Below, one piece after another: positions 8,060-17,540 of a stretch of DNA of 64,000 bases. The first letter of the stretch is position 1. Every line of letters starts with the position of its first letter. The position numbers and the translations under genes are program-made. Under the pieces are notes generated by a model, which was given only the letters and a program-made list of their open reading frames with translations, searched no databases and had not been told where the DNA came from. Location: contig CP102260.1 of NCBI GenBank assembly GCA_025146925.1, forward strand, positions 77,001 to 141,000, given 5' to 3'. This stretch comes from [Bacteroides] pectinophilus. GTDB taxonomy: Bacteria; Bacillota; Clostridia; Lachnospirales; Lachnospiraceae.

Positions 8060-9648
8060 TGGAAGAAAAAAGCGTACAGGCATCAGTTGATAAAGTATAT
8101 AAAAAGATACCGGCTTATGTGAAGCTTGCGATTGCTGCAACATTTATAATGGGTATACTTTTTAACCTGTTTATATTTACCAACAAAGCTGTCAATCATG
8201 ACGACATAATGGCAGAGTTCATATATAACAAGCAGCTCGATATTGTGTCGGGACGTTACATGTGGCTGCTTATAAGAAGGATTACATCTTATTATGACAT
8301 GCCGATGCTGTTCGGAATTATCGGAATGGCGGGACTTGCAGTCTCGGCAGGAATCATAGTATACATGCTTAAGATTAAGGACAGATTCTTCGTAATTCTT
8401 CTCAGTGCGATTATGGCTTCATTTCCGATAAATGCATGTTACTATTCATACCTCAGCATCTCGCCGGTATACTATTTTGCTATACTTACGGCGGTGCTTG
8501 GTGTATTTTTTGTTGAACGGTTCGGCAGATGGGCAGGAATAATACCTGCGGGTGTGTGCATTATGATGTCACTCGGCACATACCAGTCATTTCTTGCACT
8601 TACCATAGGACTGGCATTTACGATGGCATTTCTCGACCTGTTCCGCAATGATTATGATATTAAGAAATGGTTCCGCAGATATATAAAATATGTCTTTGCA
8701 GCAGGACTTGGATTTGTTCTGTACTTTATATGTACAAAGATATCACTTGCAATTACGGGTGAGGAGCTCAGGCAGTACGCAGGGACGGATAAGATGTTCA
8801 GCCTTGAGCTGGGGGAGATTCTCAGAAGCCTTAAGACAACGTGGAATAACCAGAAGGATTTTTATTTTTCAACACAGGCAATATCTTCAAGAGGCTTTAT
8901 ATGGATTAACAGAGTTGTGCTTGCGGTCATTGTGATTATGACAGCCGTACAGCTTATAAAGCTTATTAAAAAGCGCAGATATGCCCAGACGGCGGCACTT
9001 GCGGTTATGCTTACGGCATCACCGTTTTTCCTTAACTTTATCTATATTATGATGAATGGTAAGTCATCCGTCCACATGCTTATGAAGTATGCGCTTATCG
9101 TTCCGTATTTTCTTGTAATTGGACTTGTGTGTGCGACGGATATACGGATAAAGCTTAAGAAGCTGGATATAGGCTACATCCTCTCATGGGCTGCGGCACT
9201 TGGATGCGTGGGAGTTATATATTACGGCGTGCTTACCTCCAATCAGTTATATCAGAGGATGTATTACAATACGCAGGCGATAGATTCCCTTTGTACACAG
9301 ATACTTGCAGACCTCAATGTAAATGAGGATTTTGCCGTAAGCAAGCCGGTATATTTTGCTAATTTTTCTACATTTTTTGATGAGAATTATGTGACAACGG
9401 CAACATTTACACAGGATCTTAATCCATATGTATGGATGGGAACCGATGTGTATCTTGACTGGTATTCAAGCAACCATCTGATAAGATACATGGATTTCAA
9501 TCATCATATAAGGCTGATTGCAAGCAACAACAAGTCAAAAGAGGATGCGGTTAAGGCAACGGAAGAATTTAAAAATATGCCTTGTTATCCTGACGGAGGT
9601 TCGATTAAGACAATAAACGGACTGGTGACAATTAAGTTCGCACAATAA
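8059..9648 (+). CDS. GtrII-like membrane glucosyltransferase
   Basis: The 529-residue protein has about twelve helices and ends in a soluble tail of roughly 100 residues. The first extracytoplasmic loop reads NKAVNHDDIMAE, with paired aspartates where GT-C enzymes bind the lipid-sugar donor. Further on are IRRITSYYDMPMLFG and SLGTYQSFLALTIGLAF. This pattern fits the Glucos_trans_II family (GtrII/GtrV), which transfers glucose from undecaprenyl-phosphate to a growing glycan outside the membrane. A frame open from 8026 exists, but the ATG at 8059 overlaps the upstream stop (TGATG) and has AAGAGG in front, so it is the likely start. The acceptor is unknown. Confidence 0.75.
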   Translation: MEEKSVQASVDKVYKKIPAYVKLAIAATFIMGILFNLFIFTNKAVNHDDIMAEFIYNKQLDIVSGRYMWLLIRRITSYYDMPMLFGIIGMAGLAVSAGIIVYMLKIKDRFFVILLSAIMASFPINACYYSYLSISPVYYFAILTAVLGVFFVERFGRWAGIIPAGVCIMMSLGTYQSFLALTIGLAFTMAFLDLFRNDYDIKKWFRRYIKYVFAAGLGFVLYFICTKISLAITGEELRQYAGTDKMFSLELGEILRSLKTTWNNQKDFYFSTQAISSRGFIWINRVVLAVIVIMTAVQLIKLIKKRRYAQTAALAVMLTASPFFLNFIYIMMNGKSSVHMLMKYALIVPYFLVIGLVCATDIRIKLKKLDIGYILSWAAALGCVGVIYYGVLTSNQLYQRMYYNTQAIDSLCTQILADLNVNEDFAVSKPVYFANFSTFFDENYVTTATFTQDLNPYVWMGTDVYLDWYSSNHLIRYMDFNHHIRLIASNNKSKEDAVKATEEFKNMPCYPDGGSIKTINGLVTIKFAQ

Positions 9649-9659
9649 TGAGGTCTGCC

Positions 9660-11318
9660 ATGAAAAATACCATCAGTAATGTGATAAATGCAATAATTAA
9701 AAAAGAAAAACTCATAGCAGTAATTGTGCTTGTTGTTATGGCAGCTGCCGGGCTTGCGGTGACGGATGGATATGGGGTACATCTTGACGAGGCTATAGAG
9801 CTGAGTATCCTTAACTCCAATATCAAAGAGTATTCGTGCTACATTCCCGGTAAGCTTGGAGATAAGATAGCCAATGCAGCCAGAGGAGTTGAGCGGATCT
9901 CGGAGAGTGATGAGAAGGATCACGGTATAGCTGCGTATTATGGATATGTTTTCGTAAGAAAATTAGCTCAAAGAGAGCCGTATCAGACATTGGCATTCCA
10001 TATGTACACATTCTGTATATTCATGCTCGGAGTACTGGCTTTATATGGAATAGTTAAGCTGCTTACCAATTCTGTGTGGCAGTCGCTGTTTGCATCATTA
10101 ATGCTCTATCTGTCGCCGAGGATGTTTGGGGAAGGTCATTATAATAACAAGGATATCGTTGTCATGGCGTTTGTGCTGATAACGATATATTTCGGACTTA
10201 AGATGGCTCTGGAACGCAGATACAGATATGCGATTCTGTTTGCGATGGCAGCAGCGGTTGCAACCAATACCAAGATAGCCGGAGCGTGGTTTTACGGAAT
10301 TATAGGAATTGGCTATCTTATTACACTTATCAGGAAAAAAGAACTTACAAAAAGGAATGTCAGTATAGGACTTGTGGCAATAGTTGTGTATGTGATATCC
10401 TATGTACTGGTTACACCGGCGATGTGGCGGGACCCATTTGGATTTATCATGTATCTGGTTAAGTATGCCAATGATTTTGACAGATGGGACAATAATCTTT
10501 TATTTGAAGGCGTATTATACAGATATTCAGTCAATCCGCCGCCGGCATATTATCTTCCTAAGATGATTCTTATAACGACACCATTATACATACTTGTACT
10601 CATAATATATGGCGTTGTAATGACTGCCGCCAATGCATTAAAAGATTGCAGGTCAGATGGCGTACAGAATCATAAAATGACACGGAATACAATCTTATCC
10701 GCAGTTAATATTTTATTGTGGATGTTCCCTCTGGTATTTGCGGTGGTATGCAGAACGAGGGTATATAACGGCTGGAGACATTTTTATTTTATATATGGTC
10801 CTATGGTGATTACCGCAGCATATGGCTGTAACTGCCTTTGTAAAAATACGGCACCACAGCTTAAGAAGCTTCTGGTTGTTACCGGATGTGCAATTACGTT
10901 AATAAGCCAGGCAGGTATTTTGATTAATAATCCATATCAGTATGCTTATTTTAATGTACTTGCAGGAAAAGATGCACAGAACCGTTATGAGATGGATTAC
11001 TGGATGGTTTCTACTAAGCAGGCATTACTTGATCTGTACAGGCTTCATGGCAATGACGGCAGTGATGCGGGAAAGATAAAACTGGCATCCAGAGGGCGGA
11101 TGAGTGCCAATGCAGTTAACAAAGCAATGCGTGTACTGCCTGAGGATGTTGCGGGCAGATTTGAAATATGCGGACAGGCTGAGGCGGATTATCTGTTTGT
11201 CAACAGTTACGGTTTTGTGCTGGAGCCGGATGAGCGTTTTGATGGAAGCGGTTATGTAAAAGAAGTGGAATTAAAATCATATGGACATGAAGTCTGCTGT
11301 ATATACAGACTGAACTGA
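9660..11318 (+). CDS. GT-C membrane glycosyltransferase (PMT/ArnT-like)
   Basis: The 552-residue polytopic protein carries HLDEAIELS in its first outer loop, the acidic pair typical of GT39/GT83 transferases that use polyprenyl-phosphate sugars. It also has SPRMFGEGHYNNKDIVVMAF, another motif seen in dolichyl-phosphate-mannose-type transferases, and NGWRHFYFIYGPMVI. About ten to twelve helices are followed by a C-terminal soluble segment of about 120 residues. TAATG at 9646-9650 offers an alternative start four codons upstream, but ATG 9660 has TGAGG 6 bases before it. Transfer of a lipid-linked hexose to the polymer on the outer face is the likely role. Confidence 0.75.
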   Translation: MKNTISNVINAIIKKEKLIAVIVLVVMAAAGLAVTDGYGVHLDEAIELSILNSNIKEYSCYIPGKLGDKIANAARGVERISESDEKDHGIAAYYGYVFVRKLAQREPYQTLAFHMYTFCIFMLGVLALYGIVKLLTNSVWQSLFASLMLYLSPRMFGEGHYNNKDIVVMAFVLITIYFGLKMALERRYRYAILFAMAAAVATNTKIAGAWFYGIIGIGYLITLIRKKELTKRNVSIGLVAIVVYVISYVLVTPAMWRDPFGFIMYLVKYANDFDRWDNNLLFEGVLYRYSVNPPPAYYLPKMILITTPLYILVLIIYGVVMTAANALKDCRSDGVQNHKMTRNTILSAVNILLWMFPLVFAVVCRTRVYNGWRHFYFIYGPMVITAAYGCNCLCKNTAPQLKKLLVVTGCAITLISQAGILINNPYQYAYFNVLAGKDAQNRYEMDYWMVSTKQALLDLYRLHGNDGSDAGKIKLASRGRMSANAVNKAMRVLPEDVAGRFEICGQAEADYLFVNSYGFVLEPDERFDGSGYVKEVELKSYGHEVCCIYRLN

Positions 11319-11340
11319 CCGATACAGGAAATGAGGCAAT

Positions 11341-12933
11341 ATGAAGAAAAAAGAACTCCGTTTTAACTTAATACTGATGCTGATACTGGCAGCTGAGATT
11401 GCGCTGTCCATGTACTTTACATATAAGTATGGCATGAATAATGTTGATGCGGACAATTCTTCTGAGATGGTTCTGTCAAGGCTTCTGGCTGACGAAGGAA
11501 CTTTCTTCAGCAGAAACTGGTTCTATTCTACAGAACTGAGAGTGCTGAATACACAGATTGTATTATCACTGCTGTTCAGACTTACGGATAACTGGCTTCT
11601 GGTGAGAACGCTTGGCAGCGGAATACTCATGGCAATAATGGTCTGTGCGTACCTGTATATGATTCGTGAGACAGGGCTTGGAAGGTGCGGCAAAGCGGCG
11701 GCCTGTGTGCTTGTGCTTCCGTTCTGCCAGTGTTATCAGCAGTTTGCGTTATTCGGGCTTTACTATATTCCGCATGTGACAATTTCCTTTGTTACGGCAG
11801 GGCTTTTTGCCGGAATAATAAAGCGGCACAAGGGCTGGCAGATAAAGGCAGTTCTCGCTGTGGCTCTTGCAGCTGCGGCAGGACTTGGCGGCATAAGGAT
11901 GCTTGTGGTTCTGTACTGTCCGCTTGTTATTGCTGCATTTCTTCTGAATTACAGGATGCCGGCGTGTATACAGGATATATGGAGGAACATCCCGGCAGCG
12001 GTTAAGACAAGGGCGTTTGTGTATTCCTTTATACTTGCAGCAGCATCGGGAATAGGTTTTATTATTAATACGGCAGTGCTTTCGGATATATTTACATTCA
12101 AGAGCTTCAATGGAACAGAGTTCTCGGATGCAGATATCTTTGGCAGAAGTGATGCAATACTGAATGGACTGATGCAGTTCTTTGGTTATAAGGCAGGACG
12201 CCGTGTCATGGGACCGGGACTTGTTGCAAATATGCTCGCGGTTGCAGGAATTGTCATTGCTGTATATGTTATGTGGACGCTCATAAAAAAGGCGGAACTT
12301 ACATCTGTATATGACAGATTTATAGTGCTTTTCTTTGCGGCAGACTTTTGTGTGAATATGTTTACATTCTATTTTGCCGATATGTGGGAGGCAAACGGTA
12401 ACTATCTTATTCCTTTTATGATGTGGCTGATTCCCGTGTTTGTCATATATATAAATTATAAGGGAATCATGACGGCATGCGGACGGGTTGTTGCAGGACT
12501 TCTTGCCGCAATGGTTGTCATTAATTCCGGTATGGAGTATTATGAATGGAAGAACACAGATATTAATCCGGGGAAAGAAGGAATTGTAAAATTCCTTGTA
12601 AATAATGGTTACGAAAGAGGGTATGCTGACTTCTGGGATGCCAACGTATTCACGGAGTACTCACAGGGACAGCTCAAAATGTGCAATATCAGGACATTTG
12701 ATGAGTCATTTGCGGCACTTGAATGGCTGATGGATAAGAGTTATACTGAATGGAATGGGGACAGTAAGGTATTTATAGTGGTTGATAATGCATTTTCATG
12801 GGAGAACAGAGATACATTATCATATCTTGACCGCAGGTATATGGTAGCATCTAACAACGAATATTGTGTATTCGCATTTGATAACGATGCACAGCTTGCG
12901 CAGATTGTGGAGAGAGGTAAGCATAGGCAATGA
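11341..12933 (+). CDS. Polytopic membrane protein, GT-C-like, unknown function
   Basis: This 530-residue protein has about eleven helices and no family I can name with confidence. The segment after helix 1 (VDADNSSEMVLSRLLAD, then NWFYSTELRVLNTQIV) is typical of a group of Firmicute membrane proteins in glycan loci. The acidic residues there resemble a GT-C donor site. The last 110 residues are soluble (KFLVNNGYERGYADFWDAN), as in the neighbouring membrane transferases. It follows two probable GT-C enzymes and ends with an ATGA overlap into the next gene, so it is co-translated with the polysaccharide genes. GT-C activity is inferred only. Confidence 0.6.
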   Translation: MKKKELRFNLILMLILAAEIALSMYFTYKYGMNNVDADNSSEMVLSRLLADEGTFFSRNWFYSTELRVLNTQIVLSLLFRLTDNWLLVRTLGSGILMAIMVCAYLYMIRETGLGRCGKAAACVLVLPFCQCYQQFALFGLYYIPHVTISFVTAGLFAGIIKRHKGWQIKAVLAVALAAAAGLGGIRMLVVLYCPLVIAAFLLNYRMPACIQDIWRNIPAAVKTRAFVYSFILAAASGIGFIINTAVLSDIFTFKSFNGTEFSDADIFGRSDAILNGLMQFFGYKAGRRVMGPGLVANMLAVAGIVIAVYVMWTLIKKAELTSVYDRFIVLFFAADFCVNMFTFYFADMWEANGNYLIPFMMWLIPVFVIYINYKGIMTACGRVVAGLLAAMVVINSGMEYYEWKNTDINPGKEGIVKFLVNNGYERGYADFWDANVFTEYSQGQLKMCNIRTFDESFAALEWLMDKSYTEWNGDSKVFIVVDNAFSWENRDTLSYLDRRYMVASNNEYCVFAFDNDAQLAQIVERGKHRQ

Positions 12934-14042
12934 AGATTTCGGTAATAACATTGGGAATGATGCAGCCGCATCAGGGGCAATTCTACAATGCACAGGATAT
13001 CGGCCTGGGGAGAGCACTTGCAGCGATTGGCAACGATGTCGATGTGTTTAACTTTGTTCCGCTCGGTTCTGGGGAAGATACAGAAGACCTTGGAGATAAT
13101 CTGAGATTTCATCAGATACCGACTAAGGCAACAGGAATACATTCTATGTATAAGAAGGATTTTATACCGCAGGGTACGGAAGGGGTAGTATGCTTTTCGG
13201 ATAACCAGATGAATTTTGAGAGAATCCTTAATTACTGTAAGAAAAATGGAATCAAGTGCATTCCATATGTAGGAGTGCTTGGAAGTAATAATGATAATAA
13301 GCTCAAAGGCATGTTAATGAACATGCTTTCAGACAATATGAAGCACTATAAGATGATGACGGTGCTTGCCAAGACGCCGGAGGTAATGAAAGAGATGAAG
13401 GAACAGGGAGTTAATTCTGTAATCCTTGCACCGGTATGTCTTGATGAGACACTCCTTAACAAAGATTATAAGTCGTCAGATGTGCAGGAACTTAAGACAA
13501 CACTTGGCAGGCTTCACGGAAGAGACCTGTCGGGGCATGTTGTACTCTTTGTGGGCAGGCTTCAGGAAGAGAAACACCCGGTAGAGATGGTTGATGTATT
13601 TGCTGACATTAAGAAGATGATTCACTCAAGCCAGATGATAATGATAGGCAAGGGACATCTTGAGGGAAGTGTCAAGGCTGAGATTGGACGTAAGGGGCTG
13701 TTTGACAGTGTTACACTTGTTGAGAGGGTAGAGAACAGCCAGATGTGGAAATATTACAGCATTGCGGATGTGGTTGTTAATCTTAATGACCATGAGATAT
13801 TTGGAATGTCTATACTTGAAGCAATGTATTATGGCAAACATGTTGTTGCGGTCAGCGCACCGGGACCTGACTATATAATCCAGAACAAAGCACAGGGAAC
13901 ATTATGCGAGAGCGAAGAGGATGTTGCGCAGGCTGTTTATAAGCCGGGAAAAGAATTTGACAGTGAGGCGGCGCATGAGCGCGTTGAGAATAACTTTTTG
14001 TGGAATGTCACTGCAAGGACAATAATGCAGCAGCTGACGTAA
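12930..14042 (+). CDS. GT4 family glycosyltransferase
   Basis: The 370-residue GT-B enzyme starts in an ATGA overlap with the previous stop. The C-terminal half carries the family 4 nucleotide-sugar signature: HVVLFVGRLQEEKHPVEMVDVF, MIMIGKGHLEGSV, VVVNLNDHEIFGMSILEAMYYG and VVAVSAPGPDYI. The E-x7-E type motif (EIFGMSILE) binds the donor. The N-terminal half begins MKISVITLGMMQPHQGQFYNA, typical of acceptor-side domains. It is cytosolic and would add one sugar to the lipid-linked repeat; neither sugar can be specified. Confidence 0.85.
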   Translation: MKISVITLGMMQPHQGQFYNAQDIGLGRALAAIGNDVDVFNFVPLGSGEDTEDLGDNLRFHQIPTKATGIHSMYKKDFIPQGTEGVVCFSDNQMNFERILNYCKKNGIKCIPYVGVLGSNNDNKLKGMLMNMLSDNMKHYKMMTVLAKTPEVMKEMKEQGVNSVILAPVCLDETLLNKDYKSSDVQELKTTLGRLHGRDLSGHVVLFVGRLQEEKHPVEMVDVFADIKKMIHSSQMIMIGKGHLEGSVKAEIGRKGLFDSVTLVERVENSQMWKYYSIADVVVNLNDHEIFGMSILEAMYYGKHVVAVSAPGPDYIIQNKAQGTLCESEEDVAQAVYKPGKEFDSEAAHERVENNFLWNVTARTIMQQLT

Positions 14043-14062
14043 TGTAACTTGTAATGTAACTT
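14039..14062 (+). repeat. 12-bp tandem duplication across a stop codon
   Basis: GTAATGTAACTT occurs twice in a row (14039-14050 and 14051-14062). It covers the TAA of the GT4 gene and lengthens the gap before the next ribosome site (GGAGGAG). It is probably a slippage product. Confidence 0.9.
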
Positions 14063-14078
14063 ATATACGGAGGAGCAT

Positions 14079-15017
14079 ATGAGAGCACCGGTAGTAGTAT
14101 TTGCATATAACAGAAAAGAGCATCTTAAGAGAACGCTTGAAGCACTTGCAGCTAATGAGGGAGCAGATGAGACTTCCCTGTATATATATATTGATGCACC
14201 AAAGGAGGGCCTGCCAAAGGATAGTGAGCAGGTTAAGGCTAATGAGGCAGTGAAGAAGTACGTTGAGGAGTTCACTGCATCCGGCTGCGGAAAAGTATTT
14301 GCAGACATCACAACTGAAGCTGCACAGATCCACAAAGGTCTCGCTGATGCTGTTATAGGTGGCGTGTCGGACGTTATAGACAGACATGGAACGGCTATAG
14401 TTGTTGAGGATGATATTGTTACATCACCGTATTTCCTTAATTATATGAATGATGCGCTCGAATACTACAAAGATAATGATAAAGTATGGTCAATAAGCGG
14501 ATATACACTTCCGCTTCCGGCGCTTAAAGGCTATGATAAAGATGTGTACGCTTTCTACAGATGCTGCAGCTGGGGCTGGGCAACGTGGAAAGACAGATGG
14601 GTTATGAATGACTGGAATGTAAGAAGCTTTAAGTCATTTGACAGGAATTATTTTAAGAGAAGACGCTTCAACCGGGGAGGTCGTGACCTGTCATTCCAGC
14701 TTGACAGACAGATGCTGGACCTCATAGATTCGTGGGCGATACGCTGGGGATATAATGAGAGCATTCATGATATGGTTACGATATATCCATCGGCTTCTTA
14801 TGTCGATAATGAAGGGTTTGACGGATCAGGAACCCATTTTGGAAGCGTAAGCACTAACTACAACACTACAATACAGGGAAAGAAGAATTATACATTTACG
14901 GAACCCTTTGTGGACAGGAAGATTGCAAAGCAGTTCCGTGACAGGTATTCGGAGAATGCACTTAAGGCATTTATCAAGGAAGTGCTGTATTGCCTGCATC
15001 TTTACGAGGTAAAATAA
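14079..15017 (+). CDS. GT-A glycosyltransferase, MGAT1-like/sugar-nucleotide transferase
   Basis: The 312-residue protein begins APVVVFAYNRKEHLKRTLEAL, as in nucleotide-sugar GT-A folds. It has the metal-binding acidic cluster IVVEDDIVTSPYFLNYM and a conserved tryptophan block CSWGWATWKDRW. These features are shared with the protein at 42916 (IIIEDDIKPHN, then WGWATWRRVW), so the two are paralogues. The EDD motif and the following FF/FL-Y pattern resemble the N-acetylglucosaminyltransferase I (GT13) group more than classic GT2. A strong GGAGGAG precedes ATG 14079. It is probably cytosolic; the substrate is not known. Confidence 0.75.
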   Translation: MRAPVVVFAYNRKEHLKRTLEALAANEGADETSLYIYIDAPKEGLPKDSEQVKANEAVKKYVEEFTASGCGKVFADITTEAAQIHKGLADAVIGGVSDVIDRHGTAIVVEDDIVTSPYFLNYMNDALEYYKDNDKVWSISGYTLPLPALKGYDKDVYAFYRCCSWGWATWKDRWVMNDWNVRSFKSFDRNYFKRRRFNRGGRDLSFQLDRQMLDLIDSWAIRWGYNESIHDMVTIYPSASYVDNEGFDGSGTHFGSVSTNYNTTIQGKKNYTFTEPFVDRKIAKQFRDRYSENALKAFIKEVLYCLHLYEVK

Positions 15018-15038
15018 CAGGCAGAAATGGAGATAAAT

Positions 15039-15638
15039 ATGAACAAGAAAGAGATGATTATTCAGAATATCAGTGACAGCATTGATACAAAGAAAAAGAT
15101 TCTTCAGGATGAGGAGTTTATAGAGAAAATCGAAAAGGTGGCGGATGTGTGTGTTGACGCATATCTTTCGGGCAATAAGCTTCTTATGTGCGGCAACGGA
15201 GGAAGTGCATCCGATGCGCAGCACATGGCAGGTGAGCTTGTCGGCAGGTATATGATGGAGCGTAAAGGAATTCCGGCAGTTGCGCTCAATGCCAACACTA
15301 CGATACTTACGGCACTTGGTAATGATTACGATTATGATTCTGTATATGAGAAGCAGGTGACAGCGCTTGGAAGAGAAGGGGATGTAATTTTTGCAATATC
15401 AACAAGCGGCAATTCGGCTAATTGTGTAAAAGCCTGCGAGAGAGCGAAGAATATGGGGATAACTACTGTAGCGCTTACGGGAGAGTCCGGAGGGAAGCTC
15501 AGAAAAGTATGTGATTATACTTTTAACGTGCCATGCACAATGACGCCGCATATACAGGAAGCGCATATCATGCTGATTCATATAATCTGTGGCATAATTG
15601 AGGAACGCCTTATGGAGGCAGGTTACTTTGAAGATTAA
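15039..15638 (+). CDS. gmhA: Sedoheptulose-7-phosphate isomerase (GmhA)
   Basis: The 199-residue SIS-domain enzyme matches GmhA over its length: CGNGGSASDAQHMAGELVGRY (catalytic Glu in GEL), ALGNDYDYDSVYEKQV, ISTSGNSANCVKACE and PHIQEAHIMLIHIICGIIE (catalytic His region). It converts sedoheptulose 7-phosphate to D-glycero-D-manno-heptose 7-phosphate, the first step of NDP-heptose synthesis. ATG 15039 has GGAG in front and fits the family start better than the in-frame ATG at 15027. The later pathway enzymes lie at 18457 and 26604, and a second, divergent isomerase lies at 26009. Confidence 0.93.
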   Translation: MNKKEMIIQNISDSIDTKKKILQDEEFIEKIEKVADVCVDAYLSGNKLLMCGNGGSASDAQHMAGELVGRYMMERKGIPAVALNANTTILTALGNDYDYDSVYEKQVTALGREGDVIFAISTSGNSANCVKACERAKNMGITTVALTGESGGKLRKVCDYTFNVPCTMTPHIQEAHIMLIHIICGIIEERLMEAGYFED

Positions 15639-15662
15639 GGATTTGTGAGGGCTTGCATATAA

Positions 15663-17540
15663 ATGTGTGGAATATTTGGAACGATTAATTACAGAATAAG
15701 TGAAGAAAAAGCACTGGACTGCCTTAACAGGATGATACACCGCGGACCTGACGGATATGGGATATGGCAGGAAGATGGTGTTACACTTGGGCACAGAAGA
15801 CTTTCGATTCTTGATCTGTCAGAGAATGGCAGGCAGCCGATGTCATATGCTGATGGGAGATATGAGATAACATTCAACGGAGAAGTATATAATTTTATAG
15901 AAATCCGCAGGGAACTCATGTCAAAGGGTTATACATTTAAGAGTGACACGGACACAGAGGTCATTATTGCTGCGTTTATCGAGTGGGGTGAGAAGTGCCT
16001 CGATATGTTTAACGGAATGTGGACATTTGCAATATGGGACAGGCTTGAGAAGAAGATGTTCATAAGCCGTGACCGGTTTGGAATTAAGCCTTTGTATATT
16101 GCCAATCAGGGTGGAAGAATAGCATTTGCATCAGAGATGAAGGCAATAATGCCACTGCTTGATAAGACCGATATTAATCGTTCTCTTATTGAAAGATATC
16201 TTAAGAACCCACATTATGAGATGCAGGATGAATGTCTCGTTGAGGAGATTAAGAGATTTCCTGCAGGCTTCTGCGCATGGATTGATGCGTCCGGTAATAT
16301 TGAGATGAAGCGCTGGTGGAATACTCTTGATCATATAGTTGATGTCCCTGCAGCTTATGAGGAGCAGGTTGAAAAGTTCCGTGAACTGTTCCTTGATTCA
16401 TGCAGAATAAGAATGAGAAGTGATGTTACATTGGGAACAGCACTTTCAGGAGGGCTTGATTCAAGTGCAACCATATGCGCAATGGCGCACATTATGAACG
16501 GTGCGGATAATGACAGGGTTAACAATGACTGGCAGCATGCATTTGTTGCAACATTTGCAGGAACGCCGTTTGACGAGACAAGATATGCCAGGCAGGTAAC
16601 AGACCATCTTGGAATAAACAGTACATTTCTCAATATAGATGAGAGCGTGTCATATGACGAGCTGCTCAATAAGACTTATCTGTTTGAAGACCTGTGGGTG
16701 AATACACAGATTCCGATGATGAAGATATATGAGCAGGAGAGGAAGCACGGCACACTGGTTTCTCTTGACGGACATGGTGCTGATGAGCTTTACTGCGGTT
16801 ATAATTTTGACGCCTTAAGAGCGCTTCCGGATGCACATTTTAAGATGCACGATGTTGATAATATCATAAGGGCCTATGTTGATCAGTTAAGCGATAAGGA
16901 AGCGGATGTTAATTCATCTGAGTTTAAGAAAAAGCGTAACAGAATATATGTGGATAATCTTATACACTACTATGGACGCAGGATTCTAGGAAAGCCTGCA
17001 GTGGACAGCTCATATACCGGACATCCGGCATGGAAGGAGCTTGATAATCTTAATAAGGCACTGTTTGTGTCTACGCATGAGACAGTACTTCCGACACTGC
17101 TCCGTAATTATGACAGGGACAGCATGGCAGCGAGTGTTGAGATAAGAATGCCATTTATGGATTACAGACTTGTACAGTATGCATTCTCTATCGGATGGAA
17201 GTCAAAGCTTCATGACGGATACACCAAGTCGATAATCCGTGATGCAATGGCACCGTTTATGCCAAAAGATATAGCTTACAGAAGAACAAAAGTAGGATTC
17301 AACGCACCTATCAATAACTGGATGAAGACCTGCTACAGAGAGATGTTTGCTGATATCATGAACTCGGCAGATTTTATGAACTGTGACCTTATAGATAATC
17401 CGGCACAGGTTAAGGCTGACTTTGAAAAGGTGCTTAATGATGACAGTGTATCTTTCAGCTTTGCATGTTACCATGTATGGAATAAGCTGCAGCTGTTTTT
17501 GTGGGAGCAGGCATTCATCAAGGAGAAAGGAAGACGCTGA
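15663..17540 (+). CDS. asnB: Asparagine synthase, glutamine-hydrolysing (AsnB type)
   Basis: The 625-residue protein starts MCGIFGTINY, so Cys2 is the class II glutaminase nucleophile. It carries RGPDGYGIWQ, GHRRLSILDLS, FNGEVYNF and SDTDTEVIIAAF in the N-terminal domain. The synthetase domain begins near residue 245, with the ATP loop LSGGLDSSATI and later SLDGHGADELYCGY. In surface-polysaccharide clusters such proteins often amidate a uronic acid or other carboxyl group rather than make free asparagine. That role is an inference here, and a UDP-glucose dehydrogenase at 29897 could supply the uronic acid. It ends in a TGATG overlap with the next gene. Confidence 0.9.
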   Translation: MCGIFGTINYRISEEKALDCLNRMIHRGPDGYGIWQEDGVTLGHRRLSILDLSENGRQPMSYADGRYEITFNGEVYNFIEIRRELMSKGYTFKSDTDTEVIIAAFIEWGEKCLDMFNGMWTFAIWDRLEKKMFISRDRFGIKPLYIANQGGRIAFASEMKAIMPLLDKTDINRSLIERYLKNPHYEMQDECLVEEIKRFPAGFCAWIDASGNIEMKRWWNTLDHIVDVPAAYEEQVEKFRELFLDSCRIRMRSDVTLGTALSGGLDSSATICAMAHIMNGADNDRVNNDWQHAFVATFAGTPFDETRYARQVTDHLGINSTFLNIDESVSYDELLNKTYLFEDLWVNTQIPMMKIYEQERKHGTLVSLDGHGADELYCGYNFDALRALPDAHFKMHDVDNIIRAYVDQLSDKEADVNSSEFKKKRNRIYVDNLIHYYGRRILGKPAVDSSYTGHPAWKELDNLNKALFVSTHETVLPTLLRNYDRDSMAASVEIRMPFMDYRLVQYAFSIGWKSKLHDGYTKSIIRDAMAPFMPKDIAYRRTKVGFNAPINNWMKTCYREMFADIMNSADFMNCDLIDNPAQVKADFEKVLNDDSVSFSFACYHVWNKLQLFLWEQAFIKEKGRR